Positions 30,403-40,131 of a stretch of 64,000 nt of DNA are shown piece after piece (the stretch's first letter is position 1; each line of letters begins with the position of its first letter). A program made the translations under genes and the position numbers. The notes under the pieces were generated by a model. That model saw only the letters and a program-made list of their open reading frames with translations, searched no databases and had not been told where the DNA came from. This DNA comes from Hyphomicrobiales bacterium (GTDB lineage Bacteria > Pseudomonadota > Alphaproteobacteria > Rhizobiales > JACESI01), in assembly GCA_013911885.1 (NCBI GenBank), contig JACESI010000007.1, positions 62,001 to 126,000 of the forward strand, read 5' to 3'.

Positions 30403-30460
30403 CCGCGGCCTTGCGCCTGCGACTTTTGGGCTTGTCGCCTGCGACTCTGGGATCGGCTTT

Positions 30461-33082
30461 TCAGTGCCGCTCGAGAAAACTGTCGAGCACCCGTTTCTGG
30501 CCCGCCTTTTCGAAATCGATCGTGAGTTTGTTGCCATCAATCGACGCAACCGCGCCATAGCCGAATTTGACATGGAAGACGCGTTCGCCAACCGCAAAAT
30601 CGGAGATGGTTTCGACGACCGACTTTGCAACCAGTTCGCCGTCGATGAAGCGCCCGGCTTTGCTGCCTGAGGCCGATTTCTGTCCGCGATAGCCACCGGA
30701 TTCCTGAAAAGCTTGCCGCGAGGCTTCCTGCGTTGCCTTGTTTTTCTGCGCGCGCTGCCAGCCGGGGGTGGCATAGGTGTTCTGGAACGGATCGCGCAGG
30801 TCGAAGCGGGAGGCGCCATACTGGCCGCCGGAAGAGCCAGCGCCGTAGCCGCCGTAAGACGTGCCGCTTTCGACGATATCGACATGGGCGGGCGGCAATT
30901 CGTCGAGAAAGCGCGACGGGATGGAGGACTGCCAGAGCCCGTGAATGCGGCGGTTCGAGGTGAACCAGATTTTTGCCCGCTTTTTCGCCCGCGTGACGCC
31001 AACATAGGCGAGACGGCGTTCCTCCTCCAGCCCCGCGCGGCCGCTTTCATCAAGGGCGCGCTGGTGCGGAAACAAGCCTTCCTCCCAGCCAGGAAGAAAG
31101 ACCGTGTCAAATTCCAGTCCCTTGGCGGAATGCAGCGTCATGATCGAGACGGCATCGAGCGCCTCGCTGCTGTCGCGGTCCATGACGAGGGAGATATGTT
31201 CGAGAAAACCTGCCATGCTCTCGAAATCCTCCATTGAGCGGAGAAGTTCCTTGAGGTTGTCGAGGCGGCCCGGCGCTTCGGCGGAGCGGTCGTTCTGCCA
31301 CATTTCCGTATAGCCGCTTTCATCGAGAATCATTTCGGCAAGTTCGGTATGAGGCATGTTTTCGAGCTGCTGGCCCCAGCGATGGAACTGTTCCATGAGA
31401 TCACGCAGAGTGGCGCGCTGTTTCGGCTTCAGTTCCTCGGTCTGTATGAGGTCGAGGACGGCGTGCATCATCGGTACATTGCGGGCGCGGGCGGTGTTGT
31501 AAATCAGCCGGATCGTGCTGTCGCCAAGACCGCGCTTTGGCTTGTTGACGATGCGCTCAAAGGCGAGATCGTCAGCGGGTTGAACCGTCGCGCGGAAATA
31601 GGCGAGCGCGTCGCGGATTTCGAGGCGCTCATAGAAGCGCGGACCGCCGATGACGCGATAGTTCAGGCCGAGCGTGACAAAGCGGTCCTCGAATTCGCGC
31701 ATCTGGAAGGAGGCACGCACAAGAATTGCAATATCATTGAGCTTTTTGCCCTGACGCTGGAGCTGCTCGATTTCCTCGCCGACGGCGCGCGCTTCCTCTT
31801 CCGAGTCCCACGCGGAGGCGACATAGACTTTTTCCTCATTCGGCAGCGTGCGATCGGTGAACAGTGTCTTGCCGAGGCGGCCCTCATTATGGCTGATCAG
31901 ATGCGAGGCGGCGGCCAGAATATGGCTGGTCGAGCGGTAGTTGCGTTCAAGGCGGATTACCTTTGCGCCGGGGAAGTCTTTTTCAAAACGCAGGATGTTG
32001 TCGACCTCCGCGCCGCGCCAGCCATAAATCGACTGGTCGTCATCACCGACGCAGCAGATATTTGCCCGCGGGCTCGCCGCTGCCGAGGCGCGGCTTGCCG
32101 ATTGCTGCGCGAGGAGGCGGAGCCAGAGATATTGCGAGACGTTGGTATCCTGATACTCGTCGACCAGAATATAGCGAAAGCGGCTTTGATATTGCCCGAG
32201 CACATCCGGATTTTCGCGGAAGAGCCGCAGGCATTCCATGAGCAGATCGCCGAAATCGCAGGCATTGAGCGTCTTCAGGCGAGCCTGATAATCCTCATAG
32301 AGTTTGCGCCCTTTGCCGTTGCCGAAGGCGCGCGCCTCGCCTTCGGGCAGCATCGCCGGGGTGAGGCCCTTGTTCTTCCAGCCGTCGAGCTGGGCTGCGA
32401 ACTGGCGCGCGGGCCAGCGTTTGCTGTCGATCCCTTCAGCTTCGAAAAGCTGTTTCAGAAGGCGGATCTGATCATCCGTATCAAGAATGGTGAAATTCGA
32501 TTTGAGGCCGACAAGTTCGGCGTGTCGACGCAGGATCTTGACACAGATTGAGTGGAAGGTGCCGAGCCATTGCATGCCTTCCACCGTGTCGCCGATCATG
32601 GCCGCAATGCGGTGTTTCATCTCGCGCGCGGCCTTGTTGGTGAAAGTGACAGCGAGAATCTGGTGGGCGTTGGCGCTGCCGGTTGCAAGAATGTGGCCGA
32701 TACGGGTCGTGAGCACCCGTGTCTTGCCGGTGCCTGCGCCCGCGAGCACCAGGACCGGGCCGTCAAGGCTTTCAACGGCGTCCTGTTGTTCCGGGTTGAG
32801 GCCATTCATGTAATCGATGCGGCCGGGTCCCGCGCGCGCGGCGAGGGCACGGGCGGCGATCCCGCCCGTGCTGCGCAATGCGACGGCGGGCGCGTCAACG
32901 GCTTCTTTGCCAGTCATTGGGTTTGGTAAATCCGGCAAATGGTCGTAATCCGCATCGTCGTCTGCGCCATGGGCAAAAGCATCGGGCCCAAGATCGCTGC
33001 CGTCATGTGGCGGAATGCCGTCTGCCCAGCCGGGCGGCGGTGCATCCGGTGCTCTAGCTGGTTTGGTCGGGTTACGTGCCAT
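30461..33082 (-). CDS. uvrD: UvrD/PcrA-type DNA helicase
   Basis: Superfamily 1A 3'-5' helicase for nucleotide excision and mismatch repair. I use the ATG at 33082 (MARNPTKP), giving 873 residues; the frame is open 30 codons further without homology. After an unusual, probably disordered N-terminus of about 90 residues rich in Pro and Asp come GLNPEQQDAV (Q motif), Walker A GAGTGKT (115-121), VDEYQDTN (motif II), CVGDDDQSIYGWRGA (motif III) and the C-terminal VTRAKKRAKIWF. The end, GERVFHVKFGYGAV, is the UvrD/PcrA C-terminal module. Whether uvrD or pcrA is the better name is not settled by sequence. Confidence 0.95.
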   Translation of the reverse strand: MARNPTKPARAPDAPPPGWADGIPPHDGSDLGPDAFAHGADDDADYDHLPDLPNPMTGKEAVDAPAVALRSTGGIAARALAARAGPGRIDYMNGLNPEQQDAVESLDGPVLVLAGAGTGKTRVLTTRIGHILATGSANAHQILAVTFTNKAAREMKHRIAAMIGDTVEGMQWLGTFHSICVKILRRHAELVGLKSNFTILDTDDQIRLLKQLFEAEGIDSKRWPARQFAAQLDGWKNKGLTPAMLPEGEARAFGNGKGRKLYEDYQARLKTLNACDFGDLLMECLRLFRENPDVLGQYQSRFRYILVDEYQDTNVSQYLWLRLLAQQSASRASAAASPRANICCVGDDDQSIYGWRGAEVDNILRFEKDFPGAKVIRLERNYRSTSHILAAASHLISHNEGRLGKTLFTDRTLPNEEKVYVASAWDSEEEARAVGEEIEQLQRQGKKLNDIAILVRASFQMREFEDRFVTLGLNYRVIGGPRFYERLEIRDALAYFRATVQPADDLAFERIVNKPKRGLGDSTIRLIYNTARARNVPMMHAVLDLIQTEELKPKQRATLRDLMEQFHRWGQQLENMPHTELAEMILDESGYTEMWQNDRSAEAPGRLDNLKELLRSMEDFESMAGFLEHISLVMDRDSSEALDAVSIMTLHSAKGLEFDTVFLPGWEEGLFPHQRALDESGRAGLEEERRLAYVGVTRAKKRAKIWFTSNRRIHGLWQSSIPSRFLDELPPAHVDIVESGTSYGGYGAGSSGGQYGASRFDLRDPFQNTYATPGWQRAQKNKATQEASRQAFQESGGYRGQKSASGSKAGRFIDGELVAKSVVETISDFAVGERVFHVKFGYGAVASIDGNKLTIDFEKAGQKRVLDSFLERH

Positions 33083-33120
33083 GCTTCTCAAATAGGGTGC
33101 GAATCTCGCTGCGGCGAGCA

Positions 33121-33483
33121 CTATATCAAGTTTCCAGTTCGGTTCCGAAGGCTCTTCGCCGTTTCCCGACACCCTCCCCAGATGAGGCGCCTGCTATTCG
33201 TCGAGAAGATGGATCCAGTGCGCCGGTCGATCAGGCAATGGGCTGCGGTGATCACCGCATCGGGGGCAACAAGCGTGCCCGTGCAGAGCCGCTTCGTTTT
33301 GTATCCTGCAAAATTCAACCGCCCGACCGCTTCTGCCGCGGGATGATCGGCAGCGAGAATTCGCCGATTATCTTCGCCCAGAACACCCTGAAGCGCGGGG
33401 ACCGATCGGGCGAGTGGAAGGCTCGCCGCCGTCACCAGCACCATGAGTGACGCTATCAGGATAAGGTGTGCCAGACGTTCTAT
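33121..33483 (-). pseudogene. Truncated trypsin-like serine protease remnant
   Basis: The frame encodes LCTGTLVAPDAVITAAHCLID, which is the catalytic-histidine region of secreted S1 (trypsin-like) proteases, but stops about 25 residues later, before any catalytic Asp or Ser. Upstream the frame runs through a signal-peptide-like stretch (LILIASLMVLVTAASLPLA) to ATA at 33483, which is preceded by a strong AGGAGG; this looks like a start codon lost by ATG to ATA change. The first remaining ATG is 33444. Overlaps the clcA stop and ends 38 bases before uvrD. A short expressed protein is possible but unlikely to be a protease. Confidence 0.65.
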
Positions 33484-35177
33484 CGGTGCTCCTCCTCGCT
33501 TGCCCTGATCAGGGCGGAATTGAACTGGCGCAGTGCGTCAACCTGCACCGCATGGCCGATCATGATTGTGGCGTCATTCTGTTTCACCACCGCAATGCGC
33601 TCCTGACCGCCGGCGTCGAAGACGCGTAGCGCCGTCTCGAGCGTATCCGACGGGCGCAGATACGCATCGCCACTGCCGGGATCGAACGGTTGTGGCGTTT
33701 CGAGTGGCCGCATGATTTCGCTGACACGGGCATTTTTCACAAGATATTTGTGTGGGCCGTCCTGAACGAAAAGCCCGCGCATTTCAAGCTGCCAGTGAAA
33801 GTAAGAGCGCCCGTGCAGCGCGAGTGTGATGCCGTAGGCGATGGCGACCGTAATCAGAAGCGCGATCGTCAGTGTATAGCCGCCGGTCAGTTCAAAGACG
33901 ATCAGGACTGTGGAAATCGGCGCGCCGATGACGCTCGCCGCGACCGCGCCCATGCCCAGAATGGCATAGACGCCACCGCTTGAGGCAAGCTGTGGAAATA
34001 CCGAGGCGGCAATCAGCCCATAGGCGCCACCGGTCATCGCGCCGAGATAAAGCGCGGGCGAGAAGACGCCGCCACCGAAGCGGGAGGCAAGCGTGATGGC
34101 GGTTGCAAGCGTCTTCATCACGGTAAGGCTGATGAGAAGGGCGATCGAAAGATGGCCATAGAGCGCCTCATTGATCGCCTCGTAGCCAACACCGAGAATT
34201 TCCGGAAAGGACGTGGCAATCGCGCCGACGAGCAATCCGCCTAGGACCGGACGCATCCAGAGCTTCAGATTGATATTGCGCGCAATCCAGTCAGCGCCGA
34301 TGAGACTGACCTGAAATCCCACCGCAACCATGGCTGCGACCACACCAAGAATCGCGAAGGCGGGAAACTCCCAATAAGAGATGATCTGATAGTCCGGAAT
34401 GATGAAGGCCGCATGCTCTCCAAAGTAGAGCCGGGTCAGGATCGTGCCGGAGACAGTCGAGATGACGATCGGCACGAAGGCGCTTGCCGCATAGTGGCCG
34501 AGAATGACTTCATGGGCGAAGAGCACGCCGGCGATCGGTACATTGAACGAGGCGGAGACTGCCGCTCCGACGCCGCAGGCAAGCAGAATGCGGCTTGCGC
34601 GCTCGCCGAGACGCATCTTTTCAGCAAAGAGGTTGGAAATTGTTGCGCCGAGGTGAACCAGCGGGCCCTCGCGCCCGGCGCTTGCACCAAATCCAAGAGA
34701 TACGGCCGCGATCAGGGCGCTACAGACGCCACTGCGAAATCCGATCCTGCGCGCGGGCATTGCGCGGGCTTCGATCACATCAGCGACACCGAGGGCACGC
34801 TTGCCGGGCATGACCTTTTCCAGAAGCAGGCCCACAATCGCGCCACCGACAACGGGGGCAAGCAGAATCACCCAAAAGGGCTGGCGTCGGGCGGCGCTCG
34901 CGACCAGTTCACTCATGTCCTGCAACCAGATCAGTTGAAAGGCTGCAATGAGCTCGCGAAAGGCAATGGCGCCGCCGCCGACGCTGGTACCGATAAGGAG
35001 TGCCAAGAGCCAGAGCAGGGGCTGGCGCGTGGTTAGGAAATAAGTCATGTTCGGGCGCACCCAGTGCCACGCGGCGACAAGGCCGGGAAGCGATTTCACG
35101 AAGCGGTTGAGCGCGCGCACCGGAGTATTGGACGGTGCAGGCGTTTCGGCCGGATTGTGTTCTTCAGCTTCTGGCAT
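33480..35177 (-). CDS. clcA: ClC-family chloride channel/transporter with CBS region
   Basis: Polytopic membrane protein of the ClC family, about 565 residues from the ATG at 35177; an in-frame ATG at 35252 would add 25 residues and cannot be ruled out. The GREGPLVHLGA motif with the gating glutamate and FGGGVFSPALYLGAMTGG near the anion site are present. The first family motif GSGIP is replaced by ALGVAD, and the position of the internal proton glutamate of E. coli ClC (second Glu of FIIEE) is valine (FAHEV). A cytoplasmic C-terminus from about 450 has CBS-like sequence. Transport type is discussed in the findings. The symbol is by family only. Confidence 0.88.
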   Translation of the reverse strand: MPEAEEHNPAETPAPSNTPVRALNRFVKSLPGLVAAWHWVRPNMTYFLTTRQPLLWLLALLIGTSVGGGAIAFRELIAAFQLIWLQDMSELVASAARRQPFWVILLAPVVGGAIVGLLLEKVMPGKRALGVADVIEARAMPARRIGFRSGVCSALIAAVSLGFGASAGREGPLVHLGATISNLFAEKMRLGERASRILLACGVGAAVSASFNVPIAGVLFAHEVILGHYAASAFVPIVISTVSGTILTRLYFGEHAAFIIPDYQIISYWEFPAFAILGVVAAMVAVGFQVSLIGADWIARNINLKLWMRPVLGGLLVGAIATSFPEILGVGYEAINEALYGHLSIALLISLTVMKTLATAITLASRFGGGVFSPALYLGAMTGGAYGLIAASVFPQLASSGGVYAILGMGAVAASVIGAPISTVLIVFELTGGYTLTIALLITVAIAYGITLALHGRSYFHWQLEMRGLFVQDGPHKYLVKNARVSEIMRPLETPQPFDPGSGDAYLRPSDTLETALRVFDAGGQERIAVVKQNDATIMIGHAVQVDALRQFNSALIRASEEEHR

Positions 35178-35383
35178 ATGGGTTCGGAGCGATTCTGCTG
35201 GTTTTTCCAACGCTACGCCGCCCCGTCGGCGAAAGCAAAAATTCACCGCCATTTTCAACAAAGCGATTGCATTGTCACAGTGCGCCTTTTCAGAATAGAT
35301 TCGCTTTGCCTATGGGTGGCCTGGACGCTTTGCGGACCGCGGTCTTGGATTATTGCGGGCCGGTTTTTTGCAGGAGGTGTGTC

Positions 35384-36784
35384 GTGACGATTGGGATGGC
35401 AATCGAGATTTTGCGCCAGCGTTTCGGCGAGCGGCTTTCGACGGCGCAGGCCGTGCGCGAGCAGCACGGACACACCACGACCCTGCTTGCCAATCAGGCG
35501 CCGGATGCCGTGGTATTCGCGCAAACGACGCAGGAAGTGTCCGACATCGTCAAGACCTGCGCGCAATTTCGCGTCCCGGTGATCGCCTTTGGCGCTGGGT
35601 CTTCCCTCGAAGGACAGGTGAATGCGCCGCACGGTGGCGTCTCGATTGATCTCAGCCAGATGAATGCGGTCCTGGCGGTCCATGCCGATGATCTCGATTG
35701 CACGATCGAGGCTGGCGTGACCCGCAACCAACTGAATACCTACTTGCGCGATACCGGGCTTTTCTTTCCGATTGATCCGGGGGCGGATGCAAGCCTGGGC
35801 GGGATGGCCTCAACCCGCGCTTCCGGGACCAACGCCGTGCGCTATGGCACGATGCGGGACAATGTGATTGCGCTGACGGCTGTGATGGCGGATGGCACCG
35901 TCGTGAAGACTGCGCAGCGCGCGCGCAAGACATCTGCCGGTTATGACCTGACGCGGCTTCTGATCGGGGCGGAAGGAACGCTCGGCATTATCACCGAACT
36001 CACCCTGCGGCTTTACGGCATTCCCGAGGCGGTTTCCGGCGGTTCGTGCTCGTTTCCCACAGAAGAGGCTGCCTGCCGTGCCGTTATAGAGACGATACAG
36101 ACGGGCGTTCCGGTGGCGCGGATCGAACTCCTCGACCCGCTTCAGGTGAAGGCGGTCAACCGCTATGCGAAACTCAGCCTGCGCGAAGAACCGCTGCTTC
36201 TGCTCGAATTTCACGGCACCGAGCAAAGCGTTCGCGAACAGGCCGAGCGTTTCAATGCGATTGCGGCGGACCATGGTGGCGGCGCCTTCATCTGGACCAT
36301 GGACCGGGAGGAGCGCGCGCGCATCTGGCAGGCCCGCCATGACGCTTACTGGGCTGCGCTCAGTCTTGCCCCCGGCAAGCGCGCTATTGCAACGGATGTA
36401 TGCGTTCCGATCTCGCGGCTTGCCGAATGCATGGCTGAAACCCAGAAGGACATTGCCGAGAACCACCTGCTCGCACCGATCGTCGGCCATGTCGGCGATG
36501 GCAATTTCCATGTTCAGGTGCTGCTCGATCCCGCCAACAAGGCGGAGGTGGCGGCGGTTGATGATTTCATCACCCGTCTGGCGCTGCGCGCCATTGCGAT
36601 GGACGGCACCTGCACAGGCGAGCATGGGATAGGCCAGCGCAAGCAGGATTATCTCGCAAAGGAACTCGGACCCGCCGTCGATCTCATGCGGTCGATCAAG
36701 CAGGTTCTCGACCCGCATAACATCATGAATCCGGGGAAAATATTCCCGTTTCTTGCTGAGATGCCCCGGGACGATGCCATGTGA
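35384..36784 (+). CDS. FAD-linked oxidase, D-lactate dehydrogenase (cytochrome) / GlcD type
   Basis: A 466-residue flavoprotein of the VAO/PCMH superfamily. I start at GTG 35384 because AGGAGG lies at 35372-35377 with ideal spacing; the upstream open frame lacks homology. The FAD-binding domain shows VIAFGAGSSLEGQ, IDPGADASLGGMASTRASG and GAEGTLGIIT; the C-terminal domain has HVGDGNFHVQVLLDP and the final CTGEHGIGQRKQDYL. This pattern is that of D-lactate dehydrogenase (Dld, LDHD-like) or glycolate oxidase subunit D. The lack of neighbouring glcE/glcF favours the D-lactate or D-2-hydroxyacid type. Confidence 0.88.
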   Translation: MTIGMAIEILRQRFGERLSTAQAVREQHGHTTTLLANQAPDAVVFAQTTQEVSDIVKTCAQFRVPVIAFGAGSSLEGQVNAPHGGVSIDLSQMNAVLAVHADDLDCTIEAGVTRNQLNTYLRDTGLFFPIDPGADASLGGMASTRASGTNAVRYGTMRDNVIALTAVMADGTVVKTAQRARKTSAGYDLTRLLIGAEGTLGIITELTLRLYGIPEAVSGGSCSFPTEEAACRAVIETIQTGVPVARIELLDPLQVKAVNRYAKLSLREEPLLLLEFHGTEQSVREQAERFNAIAADHGGGAFIWTMDREERARIWQARHDAYWAALSLAPGKRAIATDVCVPISRLAECMAETQKDIAENHLLAPIVGHVGDGNFHVQVLLDPANKAEVAAVDDFITRLALRAIAMDGTCTGEHGIGQRKQDYLAKELGPAVDLMRSIKQVLDPHNIMNPGKIFPFLAEMPRDDAM

Positions 36785-36967
36785 TCAACAATAAAAGCAC
36801 TGAGTGCGGTTTTTACACGATCAATCATTCTTCATTACTTGAAAAGTGTCGCAATCCATGTGTTGATTACCGCGTTCAATAACGAGTGTCAGCCGTTCTC
36901 TCCTGAATCCGGGCTCGAGGCGGCATCTGCACTCCAAACAAAGCAAATTTAATGGGGATGAGGATTC

Positions 36968-37282
36968 ATGAGTGATTATTTTGCAGATGTGAAGAAATAC
37001 GATAGCGGTGCCGATGAGGCTATTGTGGGCAAGATTGTCCGCCATTTGGGCATTGCGCTGCGCAACCGTGATTCCTCACTCGTTTCGTGTTCGGACGAAG
37101 CCGAACTGGGGCGTGTTCGCGACAAGTGGATGAAGAAGAAACTCGGCCTGACCGATGACGCGGCCTGCGACAAGACGATTGCCAAAGTCTGCGAGACCAT
37201 GAAAGACTCCAAATCCAACAAATCGCGCGTGACCTTTTATTATCTCTGCGCGAAAGAAGTGGGCAAGCTCGACTCCCTCTAG
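36968..37282 (+). CDS. DUF2853 family protein
   Basis: A 104-residue acidic-basic cytoplasmic protein of the DUF2853 family, recognised from the opening MSDYFADVKKYD, the central DEAELGRVRDKWMKKKLGL and the C-terminal KSRVTFYYLCAKE. Family members are all-helical and of unknown function. A GGGGATGAGGA stretch serves as ribosome site. It is monocistronic, with a strong terminator at 37358. Confidence 0.85.
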   Translation: MSDYFADVKKYDSGADEAIVGKIVRHLGIALRNRDSSLVSCSDEAELGRVRDKWMKKKLGLTDDAACDKTIAKVCETMKDSKSNKSRVTFYYLCAKEVGKLDSL

Positions 37283-37357
37283 ACCAATTTGGACCTGGAT
37301 ATTTGATCCAGGCACTGCCAGCCAATCATCCAAGCTGTGCGAAAAACAAAAAGTGAT

Positions 37358-37389
37358 GCGAGCGGGTTTGACCCGCTCGCCTTGTTTTT
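37358..37389. terminator. Rho-independent terminator after the DUF2853 gene
   Basis: Perfect ten-base stem GCGAGCGGGT / ACCCGCTCGC with loop TTG, followed by CTTGTTTTT. Complementary AAAAACAA upstream (37342-37349) could extend it and make it bidirectional. Confidence 0.9.
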
Positions 37390-37488
37390 GGCAATCTCCG
37401 TTTAGATTCTGACAACAGCTTTCGGGTTACGGTTTGGCGGCGGTATTGCCGCGATATCGAAACACGATGACAGGCGAGAGCACGGGCC

Positions 37489-38286
37489 ATGCGGCAATAT
37501 CTCGATCTTCTGCGCCATGTCCTTGATCATGGTGCCATCAAAGGCGACCGGACCGGGACAGGAACGCGGTCGATTTTCGGCTATCAGATGCGCTTTGATC
37601 TGAGCGAGGGATTTCCCATGCTCACAACCAAAAAACTGCATCTGAAATCCATCGTCCACGAGCTGCTCTGGTTTCTCGCGGGTGACACCAATATCGCCTA
37701 TCTGAAGCAGAACGGTGTTTCGATCTGGGACGCCTGGGCGGATGCAAACGGCGATCTCGGGCCGGTCTATGGCTATCAGTGGCGTTCCTGGCCGACGGTC
37801 GGTGGCAATGGATCGATTGACCAGATCAGCGCTGTTGTCGAGCAGATCAGGAGCAATCCAGACAGCCGACGCCTCATCGTTTCCGCCTGGAACCCGGCGC
37901 AGGTGGACGCCATGGCCCTGCCGCCCTGCCACGCGCTCTTTCAATTCTACGTCGCGGATGGAAGGCTTTCCTGCCAGCTCTATCAGCGTTCGGCCGATAT
38001 TTTTCTCGGCGTGCCGTTCAATATCGCGTCCTATGCGCTTCTGACGATGATGATGGCAAGAGTCACCGGGCTCGAAGCTGGCGAATTCATTCATACATTC
38101 GGCGATGCGCATCTTTATTCCAATCACGAGGATCAGGCGCGCGAACAGTTGAGCCGCAGGCCGGGTTCGCTTCCCAGAATGCTGATCAGGGATCGCGGGC
38201 AGGGAATATTCGATTTCACCGAGGAAGACTTTACGCTGGTTGATTATGTCGCGGCGCCACATATCAAGGCAGCGGTCGCGGTATGA
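37489..38286 (+). CDS. thyA: ThyA, thymidylate synthase
   Basis: Converts dUMP to dTMP with methylene-tetrahydrofolate, producing dihydrofolate. The 265-residue protein is the short E. coli type with the catalytic cysteine in [11 protein letters not shown] (C147), the arginine site RTGTGT, the folate region GYQWRSWP and [19 protein letters not shown]. The stop overlaps the folA start by four bases (ATGA), coupling synthesis of the enzyme that makes dihydrofolate with the one that recycles it. Confidence 0.98.
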   Translation: MRQYLDLLRHVLDHGAIKGDRTGTGTRSIFGYQMRFDLSEGFPMLTTKKLHLKSIVHELLWFLAGDTNIAYLKQNGVSIWDAWADANGDLGPVYGYQWRSWPTVGGNGSIDQISAVVEQIRSNPDSRRLIVSAWNPAQVDAMALPPCHALFQFYVADGRLSCQLYQRSADIFLGVPFNIASYALLTMMMARVTGLEAGEFIHTFGDAHLYSNHEDQAREQLSRRPGSLPRMLIRDRGQGIFDFTEEDFTLVDYVAAPHIKAAVAV

Positions 38287-38807
38287 GCGACGCGAAGGTG
38301 ACCCTTTCAATGATCGCGGCTGTCGCGGAAAACGGGATTATCGGCGCCGATAATGACATGCCGTGGCGTCTGTCGACCGATCTCAGGCGCTTCAAGGCGC
38401 TGACCATGGGCAAGCCCATCATCATGGGGCGACGGACCTTTCAAAGTGTTGGAAAAGCCTTGCCCGGCCGGCTGAATATCGTGGTCAGCCGTGATCAGTC
38501 GCTGGCTTTGGAAGGTGCGGTGGTCGTGGCCTCACTCGAGGCTGCGTTCGACATTGCGCGCCATGATGCGCTGCAATCCGGTATGGGCGAAATCATGGTG
38601 ACCGGGGGCGGGCAGATCTATGCCGAGGCGATCGGTCGCAGCGACCGGCTTTATATCACCCATGTCAAGGCTGCACCGAAAGGCGATACGCGATTTCCCG
38701 ATATCGACGAAAGCATCTGGAAAGTCGTTGCGGAAGAACGCTTCCCATCCTCAGAAAAAGATAGCGCCGAGACGGTCTACCGCCTTTATGAACGGCGGTC
38801 TGCATAG
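38283..38807 (+). CDS. folA: FolA, dihydrofolate reductase
   Basis: NADPH-dependent reductase that regenerates tetrahydrofolate. The 174-residue protein shows the folate site [19 protein letters not shown] (acidic residue in the M20 loop region), the NADP motif [26 protein letters not shown] and [12 protein letters not shown]. The ATG overlaps the thyA stop. Length and motifs are ordinary. Confidence 0.97.
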   Translation: MSDAKVTLSMIAAVAENGIIGADNDMPWRLSTDLRRFKALTMGKPIIMGRRTFQSVGKALPGRLNIVVSRDQSLALEGAVVVASLEAAFDIARHDALQSGMGEIMVTGGGQIYAEAIGRSDRLYITHVKAAPKGDTRFPDIDESIWKVVAEERFPSSEKDSAETVYRLYERRSA

Positions 38808-38998
38808 TTATCCGGCTCTGCAAGTCTCATCTTACCTGCGTTTGTGCGTGACGATTTAACCATTCGTCTGGGCTTTCATAGCCAATACGGATTTTGTTGA
38901 GGCATAAACATTGAAAGCTCGGGATGCGTAACCTATAACCCACAACAAGGAACGTGGTGGGATATCCAAATCATTCCCAAAGTTGAGGAAATTCGAAT

Positions 38999-40129
38999 AT
39001 GCCATGGAGCAATAATACTGGCGGCGGTGGAAACAAGGGTCCTTGGGGCAATCCCGGCGGCGGCAACAATGGCGGCGGCGGACCGTGGGGCGGTGGCCCT
39101 GCGGGTGGTGGCCGTGGCGGCAATCAGCCACCAGACCTTGAAGAAATCCTTCGCCGCGGACAGGAGCGCATCCGGCAGGCCATTCCCGGTGGTACGCCAA
39201 ACAGCCTCATGTTTGGGGCCGTCGGGCTCGTGCTTGTCGCCTTGTGGCTTTATCAATGCTTCTATACGATCCAGCCAAACCAGCTTGGTGTCGAGCTTCT
39301 GTTCGGCAAACCCAAGGCCGAGATTTCAAGCCAGGGTCTGCATTTCCACTACTGGCCCTTTGAGACCGTTGAAAAAGCGGCCGTGACCGAGAACCGTATC
39401 GAAATCGGCGGCACGGCGACGCGCGGCGGAGCGGGGCAGGGTCTTATGCTCTCGGGAGACCAGAATATCGTCGAGGTCGCCTTTGTGGTTCTGTGGCAGA
39501 TGGTTGATCCGCGTGCTTACCTCTTCAATGTCGAATCGCCTGAAGACATGGTGACCAAGGTCTCCGAAAGCGCCATGCGCGAAGTCGTCGGGCGCGGTCT
39601 CGCGCAGGATATTTTCCGTGACAAGCGCGCCGCAATCTCCGAGGAAGTCCGTGCCATCACACAGGCGACCCTCGAGAGCTACAATGCCGGCATTCAGATC
39701 AACCGGATTGCAATTGAGAATGTGGCACCGCCGCGCGAAGTGGCTGATGCGTTTGACGAAGTGCAGCGCGCCGAACAGGATGAAGATCGCTTCGTCGAGG
39801 AAGGCAACCGCTATTCGAACCAGAAACTCGGTGCCGCACGCGGAGACGCAGCCAGCATGCGCGAGGCCGCTGCTGCCTACAAGACTCGTGTCGTCGCTGA
39901 AGCTAATGGTGAAGCCCAGCGCTTCGTCTCGGTTTATGAAGAATATGCCAAAGCGCCGGTCGTGACCCGCAAGCGCCTTTTCCTTGAGACGATGGAAAAG
40001 GTCCTCAAAGGCTCCGACAAGGTAATCCTGGGCAATGATGCCGGCGGACCGGGCGTTGTGCCCTACCTGCCTCTGCCGGAAATCAGAAATCGCACGTCGG
40101 CAACGGCACCAACGGTCAGAGGTCAATAA
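38999..40129 (+). CDS. hflK: HflK, SPFH-domain regulator of FtsH protease
   Basis: Inner-membrane protein that forms, with HflC, a large cage around the FtsH protease and modulates its activity. The 376 residues begin with a Gly/Asn-rich cytoplasmic head (about residues 1-40), one transmembrane helix (about 66-85, FGAVGLVLVALWLYQCFY), then the SPFH domain with LGVELLFGK and a helical segment with AQRAEQDEDRF-type charge. The Gly-rich head is a normal HflK trait. It starts 2 bases-coupled with hflC (stop 40129, next ATG 40132). Confidence 0.94.
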   Translation: MPWSNNTGGGGNKGPWGNPGGGNNGGGGPWGGGPAGGGRGGNQPPDLEEILRRGQERIRQAIPGGTPNSLMFGAVGLVLVALWLYQCFYTIQPNQLGVELLFGKPKAEISSQGLHFHYWPFETVEKAAVTENRIEIGGTATRGGAGQGLMLSGDQNIVEVAFVVLWQMVDPRAYLFNVESPEDMVTKVSESAMREVVGRGLAQDIFRDKRAAISEEVRAITQATLESYNAGIQINRIAIENVAPPREVADAFDEVQRAEQDEDRFVEEGNRYSNQKLGAARGDAASMREAAAAYKTRVVAEANGEAQRFVSVYEEYAKAPVVTRKRLFLETMEKVLKGSDKVILGNDAGGPGVVPYLPLPEIRNRTSATAPTVRGQ

Positions 40130-40131
40130 CC

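Noticed and set aside
30414..30446. CGCCTGCGACT repeated twice about 22 bases apart before the helicase stop
   Set aside because: Only two short imperfect copies; no sign of a mobile or regulatory element.
31349..32551. 400-codon plus-strand frame opposite the UvrD-type helicase
   Set aside because: Opposite conserved helicase motifs and without recognisable domains or a ribosome site.
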